Source of the DNA: Rhynchopus sp. YZ270_cl-10
Lineage: Eukaryota; Euglenozoa; Diplonemea; Diplonemida; Diplonemidae
Reading direction: 5' to 3'
Assembly: GCA_964035575.1 (NCBI GenBank)
Contig: OZ037871.1
Span: forward strand, 1,178,001 to 1,242,000
Length of the DNA stretch: 64,000 nucleotides
Shown: positions 1 to 10,747 of the stretch, in pieces
How the letters are laid out: every line of letters begins with the position of its first letter
Numbering within the stretch: the first letter of the stretch is position 1
The notes under the pieces: generated by a model
What the model was told of the DNA's origin: nothing
What the model saw: the letters and a program-made list of their open reading frames with translations, nothing else
The model's database searches: none
Made by a program: the position numbers and the translations under genes

Positions 1-5
1 CACCC

Positions 6-1187
6 ATGACTTCCCCAACATGGGTCTGCCCTGACACCTATGTGGAGGGCTTCCACGATTTGGAGGTGATCAAGAAGATGCAGTACCGTTCTGTGGCGCA
101 CCTTGGGTTGGTCAGCGTTCTGTCCTTTGGCGCGTCTGGGCTTGGAGGAATGCACACTGCGGGGCAAGGTACAGGGCTGCTCGATGCGGGAGATCTGCAG
201 AAGGAATGCAACTCTGTTTGGTGGCAGGAGGACCCCGAGAGCGACGTGGCCCGCGCCCGCGAGGTGCTTCTCGTGTACCTGAAGGCAGGCGGGAACCTCA
301 TTGACACCGCGCATTGGTATGGCCAGGGCAAATCCGAACGCCTTCTTGGCCGCGTCCTCCAAGACATTCCCCGCAAAGCGTACTACATCACCACCAAGGT
401 CGGGCGCTACGACAAAGACCCTCACAATATGTTCGACTTCTCCTACGACCGTACCCTGCAGGCAGTGCAGGACTCTCTGAAACGCCTCAAATTGGAGTAT
501 GTCGATGTGGTCCAGGTGCATGATCCGGAATATGTACCGGATGTGACGGAAAATGGAGAGTCGAATATTATTGTTCATCATACCATCAAGGCGCTGCACG
601 CTGCAAAGGGGAAAGGGTGGACGAAGAATGTGGGGTTGACGGGGTATCCGATTGAGACGCAAAATGCGTTGATTTTGCAGTGCAAGGAGGCAGGGCTGCC
701 GATAGACACCTCCTTGACGTACTGTAGGTATACCATGAACGACCGCTCGCTTTTGGAGAGCAAATACTGGAAGACGTGCGCAGAGTTGGGAATTGGAGTG
801 ATCAATGCATCTCCCATTGCAATGGGTCTGCTCATGAACAGAGACCCGCCTGGCTGGCACCCTTGCCCCGCAGAGAAGAAGCTTGTCTGCAAGAAAGCAA
901 CCGACTACTGCATTGAGAGGGGCGTGGACATCTCCAAGCTCGCCATCCACTTTGTGCTCCGTGAGACAAGCATCGCCACTACCCTCGTCTCCACTACCTC
1001 AGTGGAGCGTTGTGCGCAAAACATGGCGGCCGTGACCGACACCCTCAGCGCCGTAGAGGAAGAAGTGCTTGCGCACATCATGAAAACTATCTTTGAACCA
1101 GAAGGTAACATGCAATGGGAAAACATTGAGGTAACAGAATACTGGAAAACTATCGACAAAGCAGAGAGTTTGAAACGTTATGCATGA
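6..1187 (+). CDS. Aldo/keto reductase, L-galactose dehydrogenase-like
   Basis: This is an NAD(P)H-dependent TIM-barrel reductase/dehydrogenase of the L-galactose dehydrogenase-like group. It is probably cytosolic and may oxidise an aldose on a route to ascorbate; the substrate is inferred only. The 393-residue product shows the catalytic tetrad Asp100, Tyr105, Lys131 and His172 (in IDTAHWYG, TTKVG and VQVHD), then the group-typical stretch GVINASPIAMGLL and a WHPC segment. The N-terminal TYVEGFHD before MQYR resembles animal members of the group, which supports the first ATG, although only five upstream bases are in view. Length is normal and the frame is clean. It is followed by about 2.4 kb without a gene. 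Confidence 0.9.
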   Translation: MTSPTWVCPDTYVEGFHDLEVIKKMQYRSVAHLGLVSVLSFGASGLGGMHTAGQGTGLLDAGDLQKECNSVWWQEDPESDVARAREVLLVYLKAGGNLIDTAHWYGQGKSERLLGRVLQDIPRKAYYITTKVGRYDKDPHNMFDFSYDRTLQAVQDSLKRLKLEYVDVVQVHDPEYVPDVTENGESNIIVHHTIKALHAAKGKGWTKNVGLTGYPIETQNALILQCKEAGLPIDTSLTYCRYTMNDRSLLESKYWKTCAELGIGVINASPIAMGLLMNRDPPGWHPCPAEKKLVCKKATDYCIERGVDISKLAIHFVLRETSIATTLVSTTSVERCAQNMAAVTDTLSAVEEEVLAHIMKTIFEPEGNMQWENIEVTEYWKTIDKAESLKRYA

Positions 1188-2071
1188 GTATAAAAAGGAA
1201 AAAAGGGGGTTATCTTGAACACTAAAAAAAAAGGTGCAAATATGTGGAGTTTAAGTGTATTGTGTTCGGGGCGAATCAGATCTGTGGTTATTCTAGTTAT
1301 ATATGGGGTGAGGGTGTAAATGGGGCAGAGTTTGGGGTGACTCTTGAATGTGTGTTTCCTTTGGCCTTTTTTATGGGCATTTTCTTCGAATTTATGTTAC
1401 AGAATAAACGCGACAGTGATTAATAAAAAGCTGAAGTGCGGTATTGGGGTCAGCGTTGCCAACCTTTTACATGCTTTGTTATGTCACTGTGTAATAATAA
1501 AAAAGAGAGAGTGAGTGATCCCTCTTTACGTCTCCCCCCCATGTGTTTTCCTCGTTTCAAGTATTATTTTTTGTTTCCTTTGTTTTGCGTTTTTTTTCGA
1601 ACTTCAAAAAAAAATAGGTGGAAAACATTGAAACCGTTCAAGCTGATTTTGACCGCTCGTCACACCCTTGTTGTTTTATTGTATATGATGACACTCGTTA
1701 CAGGGTATAGGGTGGTGCTGGATTTTTTTTTAAAAACCAGGAAATGCACGGTACTACCCAGTAATGACAACCGGAAACCTCGGTTGGACCCGGTAATGAA
1801 AAATTTGGAAAGTGGAGATTGCACACCTGTGGCAACACACTACACTACTCCGACAATTTATCGAAAAAAAAATTGAAATCCGGTAGTTCCCTGTACCCGG
1901 TAGCGGGTGTCATCCATGATGCCTTTTTTCTTTTATTGGATTGGATGTAATGTTTTGCGAGAAAATGGTCACACACACAAGCACGCGTGCCCCTCCTCTC
2001 CTTTCCTCTCCTCCTCGTTCTCCTCGAGTCATAAAACCGTGTGGGTAAATATGTAGGGACCTTAGCCCAAA
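1188..2071. other. Gene-free AT-rich stretch
   Basis: The first reductase's 3' flank. I see T and A runs and short unconvincing open frames, but no repeat shared with the rest of the window and no RNA gene. Confidence 0.5.
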
Positions 2072-2120
2072 TATGTTGTGTGTGCACGAGGCGCATTCGT
2101 CTTTGCAACTTTTTCTCTCT
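2072..2120 (+). repeat. Hairpin element, class B (GTGTGC stem)
   Basis: A decayed copy in which the inner stem TGTGTGC faces GCGCA and the loop is shortened to ACGAG. It ends in CGTCTTTGCAACTTTTTC, matching the T-rich tail of the other copies. Confidence 0.6.
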
Positions 2121-2543
2121 TTTTGGTATTCCAACATTCCAACATTCCGCCCTACAATATGTTTATTTCACACCGTACTTAAATGAGGGCTTTTAACCCA
2201 GGGACTCAGGCTTAGATTCAGCTTAAAAACTATTTAAAAAAAACCCCCATTTTCCTTTCCTTTTCCTTTTTTTTTTTTGAAAAATTTCTCAAAACGTATT
2301 CGACCAGTATCGTCCCCAGTGTTGTATTTACAGATTACAAAGGCTTGCTGTCGTATTTACCTAGGGGCGTTTTTTTTTGTTTCCTGCCTTCGTGATGAAT
2401 TGGTAGTTGTCAAGACGTGTGTTTTTTCTTGATAAATCGTTACCACAGTACCAGGCCTCGGTCACAGCCCAAATGAAAGTGTCAATGAGGGAGGTGCTTT
2501 TTATGACTTTGTGAATCAATACGAAAAAAAAAATATGGATGAG

Positions 2544-2658
2544 TGGTGCTCCTGAAAACCCCATTTTGCGTACTTGCTGCGCACTTTGTGCACGAAAAAA
2601 AAGAAATACAGGAATACCCTATATTGCGTACTTGGTATTTTTTTATTCAGGAGCACCA
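2544..2658 (-). mobile_element. Short MITE with TGGTGCTCC ends
   Basis: A 115-bp element with inverted ends TGGTGCTCCTGAA and TTCAGGAGCACCA, flanked by a direct ATGAG at 2539-2543 and 2659-2663 that looks like a 5-bp target duplication. Related copies in the opposite orientation lie at 51569-51704 and 55995-56116, all with the internal repeated word AAGTACGCAA. Confidence 0.75.
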
Positions 2659-2663
2659 ATGAG

Positions 2664-3187
2664 GTTCCCTCTGGGTGTGTATATCCAATCGGTCCACCAA
2701 AATCCAGCAAATAAATAAACGTGCATTGCCCGTTCGCGGGGGGGTACACGTTGTCAAAGTTTTCAAATAAAATAAATGGGCTATTTTTTTCCTTCCTATC
2801 TTCAACAGAGAAATTCATTGACGCTGTGTTTGCCCTCATCTGTATTAGGCGACCCCGTCCATCTCTTTCATCAGGCTTTCTCTTTTGTTTCATTTGTAGA
2901 ATCACACAAAACGAAAAGATGTGTTTTTTTTGTGCACCATGGCGTGAGATATTTCTTTGCTATTGAAAAGGGTTTTATAAAGGCGACTAAGTGTATGCAG
3001 CTCAAGATCATCTTATCAAACCTTTCTCCCTCCCTCCTTTTTTTTTGTCGAATGAGACAATGAAGCGCGCAAACGAAACCCCTTGAATTACCCCTGACTT
3101 TATAGATTTATTTGCACCCTCAGTTTTAGTCCCCCCAACCGGACCTAGATCAGTATTCATGACCCTGTGGTCTGCAATGATCCCTAT
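2664..3187. other. Gene-free stretch
   Basis: T-rich DNA. A short motif at 2739-2772 (ACACGTTGTCA followed by AGTTTTCAAA) recurs at 52576-52604. I see no coding or RNA gene. Confidence 0.45.
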
Positions 3188-3343
3188 TCATCTGGCTGAG
3201 TGGAAACGGGAGTTGGGTATATCAGATGGAAACCACGAAAAAATGGATGTAGGACTGCATGGTTTGGGATCCACCCCCGGTACAGCCGGTCATTGTACCA
3301 AGGTACACTGTTCACGGGGCCTGTTGTATTTCAAGTCAACTTT
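3188..3343 (+). mobile_element. SINE, near full-length copy
   Basis: A short interspersed element lying just 5' of the histone deacetylase gene. At 3193-3203 it has TGGCTGAGTGG, an exact match to the pol III A-box consensus, and about 70 bases on GGTTTGGGATCC, a B-box-like word. The body contains GTGG...CCACGAAA, a GTACCAAGGTAC palindrome, and the tail TATTTCAAGTCAACTTT. In this copy the usual ACGAGAGG is altered to ACGGGG. Other copies are at 52836, 59523, 59793 and 62937, and 5'-truncated ones elsewhere. Confidence 0.7.
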
Positions 3344-3660
3344 AGTCGTGACGAGCACAATGCATGTCGCTACTACGATGACACATCGGCAAAGCTGCTC
3401 TCAGAAGTGCTGCCCAATAACACACACCTGAACGCATTGGACCTGAAGTTAAGCACGATTTCCGTCGATTTGCTCAAAGTCATCACTTTTAATGGATTCC
3501 ATGAGAGTCTCCTTGCCTTTGCGATCGCACCCTCTCTAACTCAAACTTCACTTTTTCACCACCAACCCCCGACACCCCCTTCAGGTACACAACTCACGCT
3601 TTTTTCTTTCTCGATTTCTTTCTGAGAAAGAGCTCCGTTTCCGCCCCTTTCCTACACACA

Positions 3661-5088
3661 ATGTGCACATCGCTTGCGAGTGGACAGCATTTGGTAGGAG
3701 TGGTGCATGGGTATGAGCACATTGCCCGTACTGTGCATCCACGGCATCCTTTGAGGGGTGTGTTGACACATCTTCTGCTTGAAGGGTTGGGTGTAACTGA
3801 CGATGAATGCACCATTGAGCCTGATCAGTCGGACATTAAAGAGGCGGTTCATGAAATCCACAGCTATCACCATGAGGAGTACCTTAAGCTTGCGCAGCAG
3901 GCCACCACCCCCTTCATCGGACGCAAACGTAAAAGAGGGGATGACGACGTCACCTCTGACTCCCATTCGTCTCACTCTTCTTCAACGTCACAACAGTTAT
4001 CCGCATTGTTGGAACGTCCAGCACCACAGTACCTTGTGTGTGGAGGGGAAAGCGAAAGGGGGAAGAGAAGGGAGGAGAAGTATGGGTTCGGGAGCGGGTC
4101 GGATTGCGCGAGGTTTGAAGATATGTACCGATACATGACGCAGGTTGCTGCAGGCAGCGTCAGTGCAGCGACCTATGTGCAGAGTGGTGATGTGCTCCGT
4201 TCCGTGCATTGGGAGGGTGGTCGGCACCATGCAAAGCCGAGCCGTGCTGCAGGGCTGTGCTACGTCGCAGACGTCGTCCTCGCCACCCAAGAACTCCTCA
4301 ACACTTTCAAAAAAATTCTGGTCATCGACCTCGATGTTCACCACGGAGACGGCACGCAACAGGCCTTTTATTGTTCTGACCGTGTTTTTACGCTTTCATT
4401 TCATATGCACGGCCAGGGAATATTTCCTCAAAATTCTGGCGGAATGAACGAACGCGGGGCACAAAAGGGGCTTGGGTACAACATGAACGTCCCTCTCCGC
4501 CCTGGCTGCACCGACGCATTGTACTACCACATTGTGCATAGGGTCAGCGAGGCAGTTAAATCTGTTTTCAAACCCGACGCCATCGTTGTCATCTGCGGTG
4601 CAGACGTTCTCTACGGCGACGAACTCGGTGAACTCTGTGTCTCCATGCCCTGTATGTTCCAATGCATCTCTACGCTCCGCGACTGGAACCTCCCCTCCGT
4701 CTTCCTCGGCGGCGGCGGCTACAACAACGAACTCACCGCACGCTATTGGACCTGCCTCACAGCGCTTCTCAAAGTCTTCAATGCAAAACCACCCCCAGAA
4801 GACGCAGACTACGACCCATTCGACCTCTCCACCGACATCCTGCCCTCCTCTATAGTGCGAAGGATGGGGCTCGCAGCGTTAGAAGCCTCGGGGCTACCGG
4901 AAAGCATCCCCGCTGATTCCCTCGGAGAGGTGTACGAGCTGTTCACACCAAGCAATCTTGTCGTCTGTGTACCGCCGTTGGTGGCGACAGAGGATGATCC
5001 CAACTTTGAGGACATCAAGTTGATGATGCATCTGTCGCTGAACGCGGTGCTGTCACTGCAGCGGAGGGAAGGATGGGTTGAGAACTGA
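3661..5088 (+). CDS. Class I (HDAC8-like) histone deacetylase
   Basis: A zinc-dependent lysine deacetylase of the arginase/deacetylase fold, expected in the nucleus acting on acetyl-lysine in histones and other proteins. In the 475-residue product the His-His dyad of GGRHHA is at 189-190, zinc ligands Asp225 and His227 lie in DLDVHHGDG, the third ligand Asp315 in GADVLYGDELG, and the transition-state tyrosine Tyr354 in LGGGGYN, so the active site looks complete. A low-complexity charged and Ser/His-rich insertion (about residues 83-125, GRKRKRGDDD onward) interrupts the N-terminal part and may hold a nuclear localisation signal. The start chosen is the first ATG; a pyrimidine-rich stretch precedes it. 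A SINE lies about 320 bp upstream. Class assignment is by motif recognition. Confidence 0.92.
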   Translation: MCTSLASGQHLVGVVHGYEHIARTVHPRHPLRGVLTHLLLEGLGVTDDECTIEPDQSDIKEAVHEIHSYHHEEYLKLAQQATTPFIGRKRKRGDDDVTSDSHSSHSSSTSQQLSALLERPAPQYLVCGGESERGKRREEKYGFGSGSDCARFEDMYRYMTQVAAGSVSAATYVQSGDVLRSVHWEGGRHHAKPSRAAGLCYVADVVLATQELLNTFKKILVIDLDVHHGDGTQQAFYCSDRVFTLSFHMHGQGIFPQNSGGMNERGAQKGLGYNMNVPLRPGCTDALYYHIVHRVSEAVKSVFKPDAIVVICGADVLYGDELGELCVSMPCMFQCISTLRDWNLPSVFLGGGGYNNELTARYWTCLTALLKVFNAKPPPEDADYDPFDLSTDILPSSIVRRMGLAALEASGLPESIPADSLGEVYELFTPSNLVVCVPPLVATEDDPNFEDIKLMMHLSLNAVLSLQRREGWVEN

Positions 5089-5500
5089 AGGTTTTGGTTG
5101 TCTTTTGTGTGATTATCAAAAAAAATTATTAAGGGACAGTGGAGCTTGAGGTGGCAACTATTCCAAGATTTTTTTTCAAAAACAAAAAGATGATTCCACA
5201 CCAATGCAACCAAGTTTTCAAAGAAAAGGTAAAGTGCATACTGTCGAGGAGTGAGTGCGCTAATACGAAATGAGATTTAGAAGAAAAAGAAAAAGAAGAA
5301 AAAATAAAGAACATGGGACAATCCCATTGCAGGCTATCGAACTTGCATAGATTATTATTATTATTGGGGAAGGGGGGTGGGGGGAGGGGAACATACGATG
5401 TGTGCTGGTAGTGATAGTGTTTTGTATTACATAGTGCGTTTTCTCAAAGGGTAGAACGTTATAAAGCCAACGTTTGAGGTCCATTTAGGACCTCGCCCGA
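5089..5500. other. Gene-free 3' flank
   Basis: A/T-rich DNA with a CAACCAAGTTTTCAAA word at about 5207-5223 that matches the inner end of the repeats at 35804 and 42464. I see nothing else. Confidence 0.4.
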
Positions 5501-5561
5501 TTTTGCTTGAAATTTTAGTGGAGTTTAAATACATCAAAACTCCACCAAATTTCAGGCAAAA
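5501..5561. repeat. Palindromic miniature element (TTTTGCCTGAAATTT family)
   Basis: An inverted repeat with arms TTTTGCTTGAAATTTTAGTG and CACCAAATTTCAGGCAAAA around a nine-base loop. Related palindromes lie at 13631-13790 and 15903-15995. Confidence 0.65.
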
Positions 5562-5644
5562 GCCTTGTTGATTGTCTTGGAACTTACAAAGAAGAACTTT
5601 TGGGGGATGTGCCCGATTTGGGACCATCTTACACACTTTGTGAT

Positions 5645-5678
5645 GGATATTGTGTGCACGAGAGGCATATTTATCTCT
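5645..5678 (+). repeat. Hairpin element, class B
   Basis: The inner stem GTGTGC faces GCATAT (two G-T wobbles), the outer GATA faces TATC, and the loop is the invariant ACGAGAG. Confidence 0.7.
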
Positions 5679-5724
5679 TGTTCTGTTGATGACAAGTTTT
5701 GTTTTTCTCCCATTTGCTAAGAGG

Positions 5725-5832
5725 GGGTATTTGGTACACCCAGTTGCCCTGCGGTCCACGTGGTACACCTGTCATGTACCAAGGTACAGTGTGTGTCACG
5801 AGCGGATTGTTGTATTTCAAGTCAACTTTATT
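5725..5832 (+). mobile_element. SINE, 5'-truncated and diverged
   Basis: It retains ATGTACCAAGGTACA, CACGAGCGG and the tail GTATTTCAAGTCAACTTT. The A-box region is not recognisable. Confidence 0.65.
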
Positions 5833-6062
5833 TTCGCCAAGTTTACGATATTCAAGCAGAAATAGTAACGACCGTCTGAATGGGTGCACTAAAACCTACA
5901 GATTATCAACAAAACAAACTCTTTACCAGCAGAAAGACGGCGATTTAAAAAAATTCTCAAAAAAAACCCCCCCTCCCTTCACCAGGTCGTGGGCTGGACC
6001 TAAAACTGCATCCGGGGGGTCCTTTCGTGGCACTTCCTCCAGAAACCCTGTGAAGGCCTTGG

Positions 6063-6376
6063 CCTGAGGGTAAAAAGTGCTGGGATCGCTAACCCTGGGA
6101 AACGAAGGTGGTCACACACTTGTGGAGGTACACACCTGATCCCTAATGAGTCAAAACTACTCGTCTGGTAGGCAAGGGGGACGTACAGCCACCACCGCAG
6201 CCAGGACACCTCCCTGAGGCTCTTTACGATGAGAATATTAACCAAAAAACCCACACTAAGTGTGACTCTCACTCACACCTCTGGCGGGCGCACTTTGGCA
6301 CGTGCCTGTATGGGCTTCCCTGATTGATCTTCCCAGTAACTAGCGAATGCTGCCTGAATAAAAAAAAAAAAAACAA
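6063..6376 (+). mobile_element. Dispersed repeat with poly(A) end (LINE tail or SINE)
   Basis: Begins with CCTGAGGGTAAAAAGTGCTGG and ends in a long A run after GAATGCTGCCTGAATA. A second copy with the same order of words is at 44817-45135. The A tail and lack of coding sequence suggest the 3' end of a LINE or a SINE that uses it. This is a different family from the T-tailed SINE. Confidence 0.6.
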
Positions 6377-6794
6377 AAAAAAAACAAACCCATCTCACCG
6401 TCACTCACGACGGCAACTATTCGACAGAAAGAAATGAGTGGAGCACCTCCTCGCAGGCTTCCACGCCCCACCCCCCAATCCCATCCTGCTATTAGATTTC
6501 AAAAAAAAAGATATTTCTCCCCTTTTTCATTTTTGTACCACATGCCGTTAGTCCCGATACACTTACATCTGTAATGCTGTGATAAAGATTGCCCGATAAA
6601 GTATGAAATCCCAATGGATCTCACCGTGTCAGACATGCTGTTTTTTTTTTACACATTTACGCACCTCATCCATGATTTGCACTTCTCTTTTCTGTTCTCT
6701 TGAAATAATGTTCTTTTGCACACCTCCCCTACCTCCTACCCTTAACTCAACAGCACACGCAAAACAAAAAAAAAACACACAAAAAGCCGCCAAA

Positions 6795-9156
6795 ATGGAT
6801 AAATCTGTGTTGAAAAAGGCGACGACCGACAAACCCGAACCGACCCCCGGCTATTACTTTCGTGACATCGCACAAATGACCTACGAAGGAAAGGTACCAC
6901 AGAAGATGTGCGACTGGCTTCTCGCCCGCCTACGCGACACCAAGAGCCCCCACGTCATGACCAAGACCCTCAAGGTCATTGTCCACGTTGCTGGGTACGG
7001 CCACCCGGACTTTCAAAAATGCATACAAAAGGTGAGCGATGAGCTGCGGCCGTACACACGCCACCAGGGACCCCTCGACCCTGTACACCACGACGGTCTG
7101 AACCAGGGCGTGCGCGATGCTGCGAAGGAGGCCTTTGATGCTATATACTCCGAACAGAAAGGGAATGCGTCTAAGAACTCCCTTGAAGGGATGGGGGTCA
7201 CCTCGCAGGGCACCGGGTCTATGGCGGGGGGGACCAACGACCCATTCCGTGATACAGACTCTACGTTCAAGCCAAAAAGCAACAAACTCGGAGACGCAAT
7301 CGAAGCACGCAAAGCAGTGCAGGAGGGCAACTCTCAAGGGATGTTCAGTCGCATATCCGGTGCCGCGTCAAGGCTGACCGGGAAGCAGGACCAACACAAA
7401 GCCCTCTTCGAAAAAATGGAGTCGCAGGCAGCACAGAACCAACCCCCACCTCAACAGCAGCAGGCCACCAGCGGGCCTGGCGTCTTCTTCTCCGACCCTG
7501 CACAGGGTAGTGGCTCCCCAGGAGGTGGGCAATGGGGGTTTACACAGGACCCAGGAACCGGACCGCAGGTGACCGTGAAGGACAGTGACATCCTCACACC
7601 ATACCAAAAGGTGATTCTCCAATATACAAGCAAATCGTCTGCCCCCGGGAGAGCGGAGGTCAGTGCCTTCATCCGTGAGATCGGTGCTATTGAGGATGAA
7701 GAAGACGAGCTAGCTGCAAGGCTTGATGAAAAGCTAGACCAAAAAACGCCGTGGCAGCAGCGTCTTGCCGCCTTGGTGCTTGTAGAGGCGCTTATCAAGG
7801 CACCCAACGCGGAGGTGGTGGAGTACTTCACGGAGAACCCAGAGGACATTCAGAAGAACGTTAACGTTGTGCAAACGACTGTCAAAGACAAGGCAAAGAA
7901 GGTGCTGGCCCTTCTGAAGGTGCCCGAAGTGAGTGCAACCAAGAAGCCTGCTGTTGCCACTGCGTTCCCTTCGGCAAGTGGACCGCAGAACTCTTTATTG
8001 TCAAGTCTGTCACCGCAAGTAGAGGAAGAGGAAGTGGCAAGCCCAGAGACGAAGACAAAGAAGAAGAAAGGGGACAAGACTCTCAAATTGAAGAAGCGTA
8101 CGAAGAAGAAGGTTGAGGAGGAGGTTGTGCAGACCGCACCGCCGCCCAGTGGTAATGACCTCTTCGCGGGGATGATGCAGATGTCGGCTGACGCCACTCC
8201 TCCCCCAGCTGCGCCTGCTGCTGTGCCTGCCGCAGTGTCACCACCTGCACCAGCAGGGTTCAGCTTTGCTTCCTCCCCAGACGCAAACAGCGCTCAGCTC
8301 GCACAGCAACAGCAGCTCCTCCAACAGCAGCAACTCCTCGCACAGCAGCAGGAGCAGTTCAAGCTTCAACAGGAACAGCACCAGCGACAAGCCGCGCTCC
8401 AAGCGCAGCAGCTGCAGGCACAGCAGCAGGCCCTTCAGGCGGCCATGGCACAGCCGACACCCCTGCAGGGTGGGTACCTCGACGATCTGTTCAGTGGCAT
8501 GCCTGCATCACCTCCACAGGCACAGACCAGCGCGCCTGCGTTTGATGCTGCTGCGTTGGGGTTCACACCGCCAGGGCACAACCCATGCCCCACACCGAAC
8601 GCAACACCAGTGGTGGCAGGCAGTGGGGGGCGCAGCTTTGACCTGGCAGCAGCCATGAGTGGCAACTCAGAGGTTGCCCCCGTGGTCCCGCCCACGCCTG
8701 TGCAGAGCCCGTCTGCAGAGGGTGCAGCGCCTGTGGCAGCGCTGCAGGCACAGCAGCTCGCACTGCAGAAGCAGATCGAGGAGCTGCAACGCCTACAGGC
8801 AAACCAGGCACAGATGACAGGGACTACCATGATGGCACCCCCGCAGGTATGAACCCACTCACTTATAGGTGGGGCCCATTTTTCGGCCAAAATTTCCCCA
8901 AAATCCGGGCTCCTTTACCCCCCTACGAATTCGATTCTATACTTACCTTGTGTGACCCTACATCACGGGTGAATCTTCATCCAGCAAGTGGTCAATTCTT
9001 GCAGACCACTTGTGGCTGACATCAGATTAATCAAAAATAAATTTCAAAATACAGAACGTGCCCCCTATGCCCACACCCGCACCGGTCACACAAGGCTCGC
9101 AGCAAGGTGCAGATCAGTTCTCCTTCATTGGACAGATGCCAGGTTTAGGGAAGTGA
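6795..9156 (+). CDS. Tepsin-like AP-4 accessory protein (ENTH + VHS-like), two exons
   Basis: This is likely the accessory subunit of AP-4 coated vesicles at the trans-Golgi network. Exon 1 is 6795-8846 and exon 2 is 9055-9156, joined in phase 0 across a GT-AG intron, giving 717 residues. Residues 1 to about 135 form an ENTH domain of the tepsin type (PGYYFRDIAQ..., GPPDP-like GPLDPVH). Residues about 267-377 form a second VHS/ENTH-like helical domain. Known tepsins bind the beta4 appendage through LFxG[M/L]x[L/V]. Here LFAGMMQM (456-463) fits well and LFSGM (565-569) is a second partial match. Exon 2 adds FSFIGQM, reminiscent of the second AP-4 binding motif. A Gln-rich tract (about 500-550) and a short coiled coil precede the end. 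ATG 6795 is chosen over upstream in-frame starts because the ENTH domain begins there with an AAAATGG context. Confidence 0.85.
8847..9054 (+). other. Intron of the tepsin-like gene
   Basis: A 208-base GT-AG intron (GTATGA...ATACAG). Without splicing the frame stops after one more codon; with splicing it continues for 33 residues to a stop. Bases 8873-8960 resemble the 250-260-bp tandem repeat units at 36661 and 55059 (GGGGCCCATTTTTCGGCCAA...), so a repeat has landed in the intron. Confidence 0.75.
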
Positions 9157-9557
9157 AGTGGATATTTGGGGTTGACGTTAGGGTGCATGACAATACGAGG
9201 TTTGAAACAGCCTTGAACTGAAACATAAGCTCAAGGGGAAGGGGAAGGGGCGTAATGGATCTTCTGTGTCGAGGGGTGTGCAGGGACGTTTCGTGCACTC
9301 GTCGTTATTGTTCTGTATCTCTGGTCGTAGGTAGGATAATACTCTCGTACAAAGAGGGGGTAAGGTTCCGCGTCGGGAAGGGGGGAGCAAAAAAAAAAAA
9401 AAAGAAAAAAACAACCGTTGCAAATGGCAACTACACTATTCCAATTATTTTTCAAAAAAAAAACAAAAAAAATCCCCCCTTCCGAAAAACTTTAAAATGT
9501 GAAAGTCTCAGTGAACGTAAAGTGCGTTCAGAAAAAAATGAATTATTCGAGAAAGAG
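9157..9557. other. Gene-free stretch
   Basis: The 3' flank of the tepsin-like gene. Poly(A)-rich, no recognisable repeat or gene. Confidence 0.4.
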
Positions 9558-9565
9558 TTTGGGTG

Positions 9566-10431
9566 CAGGGGTCCTAACGCTGTTCTCAAAAAAATTAAAA
9601 ATGGTAACTTCAAGGTCACTTCTCGTTTTTTGGGGAGGGAAAAAAAAAACTTTCCCCCCTCAGAGGCGGTAGGCAACAACAAAAGTGAAGTTTAAAAAAG
9701 TGCAAATTCCTCAGACATACACTGGATCATAGGGACGGGGTACTAGATAAGATTTTTTTCGTCACGCAATTTCGGGGTCTCGCGGTTTGGTGTCACAGTT
9801 TTGCTTCTTACCACGAACAACACAACACAGATGCCAGATGTTTTTTCTCAACCCTTTCTCTGCGGGAAAGCCTCCCCTCCTCAGTGCAGCTTTGGCAGCT
9901 TTGTAGCCACTGGTGCAAGCCGTAGTGGGTGTCAGCCTTCTTATCAGTAACCTCAGTACATTGACAAAAAGAAACGGCGGCCATAACACCCAAAAGTTCC
10001 TGGCGAAGCCACGGTACGCAACATTTCTAAAAATGTTGCCATAAAATGGCACTTTCGTCGGTAAATCCGTAAATTTTACTTCCGTGTTTTGCTAAAACAA
10101 AAGTTTTTGGCGAAGCCACGGTACGCAACATTTCAAAAAATTGCGCTAAAATTGTACATTGTGGCACCCGCAGCCCTGCAGACCACTGATCTTGGCAAAA
10201 ATAAGAAAAATCCCGAAGCATGCTCAAATAAGATTCGCAAAGAACAAGCTCCAACGTGTTCCCGGTGTATGTTAAGTATCCGAGGTAACTTCGTGACACC
10301 GGATTTTAAAAATAAAAAAGGTCACTTTTTAGGGCACTTTTCGAAGGTCACTTCGAAGTGACCTTCGGATTTCAAAAAAATAAAAAAGGTCACTTCAGAA
10401 GTGGTAAAAGTTACCACTCTTAGGACCCCTG
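9566..10431. mobile_element. hAT-like non-autonomous DNA transposon
   Basis: An 866-bp element with inverted ends CAGGGGTCCTAA and TTAGGACCCCTG and an exact 8-bp direct duplication TTTGGGTG at 9558-9565 and 10432-10439. An 8-bp duplication and a terminus fitting YARNG are hAT hallmarks. There is no transposase. Inside are repeated AGGTCACTTC words and two copies of a segment starting GGCGAAGCCACGGTACGCAA (about 9998 and 10110). Confidence 0.8.
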
Positions 10432-10691
10432 TTTGGGTGTGTAAAGTGGTACAAAAAAAGAAGAATAAAACAAAAAACAAAAGAAGAAAAACTCTGACAG
10501 GGCATAGCCGCGTGTAGTATAGTGTATTGAGTGGAGTGCATCGGGTTACTCCACTGATACAACAATTTTTGCAAAAAAAAAAAAGGTCGGATTTAATAAA
10601 TGGGCATTGATGTATTGTGCAAAGCTCGCTGGTAACGCGGTGGCTGAGGAATGGGGCGACGGGGCGGGGGTCAGACGATGTGTATTATTTT

Positions 10692-10747
10692 GGTGACTAA
10701 GCCAAGGTGAGGCTTAGGGTCATCGTTACAAACTTTTCTTTTTTTTC
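10692..10747 (+). repeat. Hairpin element, class A (GACTAAGC stem)
   Basis: The stem GACTAAGC/GCTTAGGGTC is kept, but the loop reads CAAGGTGAG instead of ACGAGAG. The tail is TTACAAACTTTTC plus a T run. Confidence 0.65.

Noticed and set aside
1436-1876. Open frame of 146 codons after the first gene
   Set aside because: T-rich low complexity, no recognisable domain, composition unlike the real genes.
3188-3343. A tRNA gene at the A-box-like motif
   Set aside because: No complete cloverleaf, acceptor stem or T-loop; the sequence is repeated elsewhere with the SINE tail.
9255-9695. Open frame of 146 codons
   Set aside because: Dominated by poly-lysine from A runs and crosses the left end of the hAT-like element.
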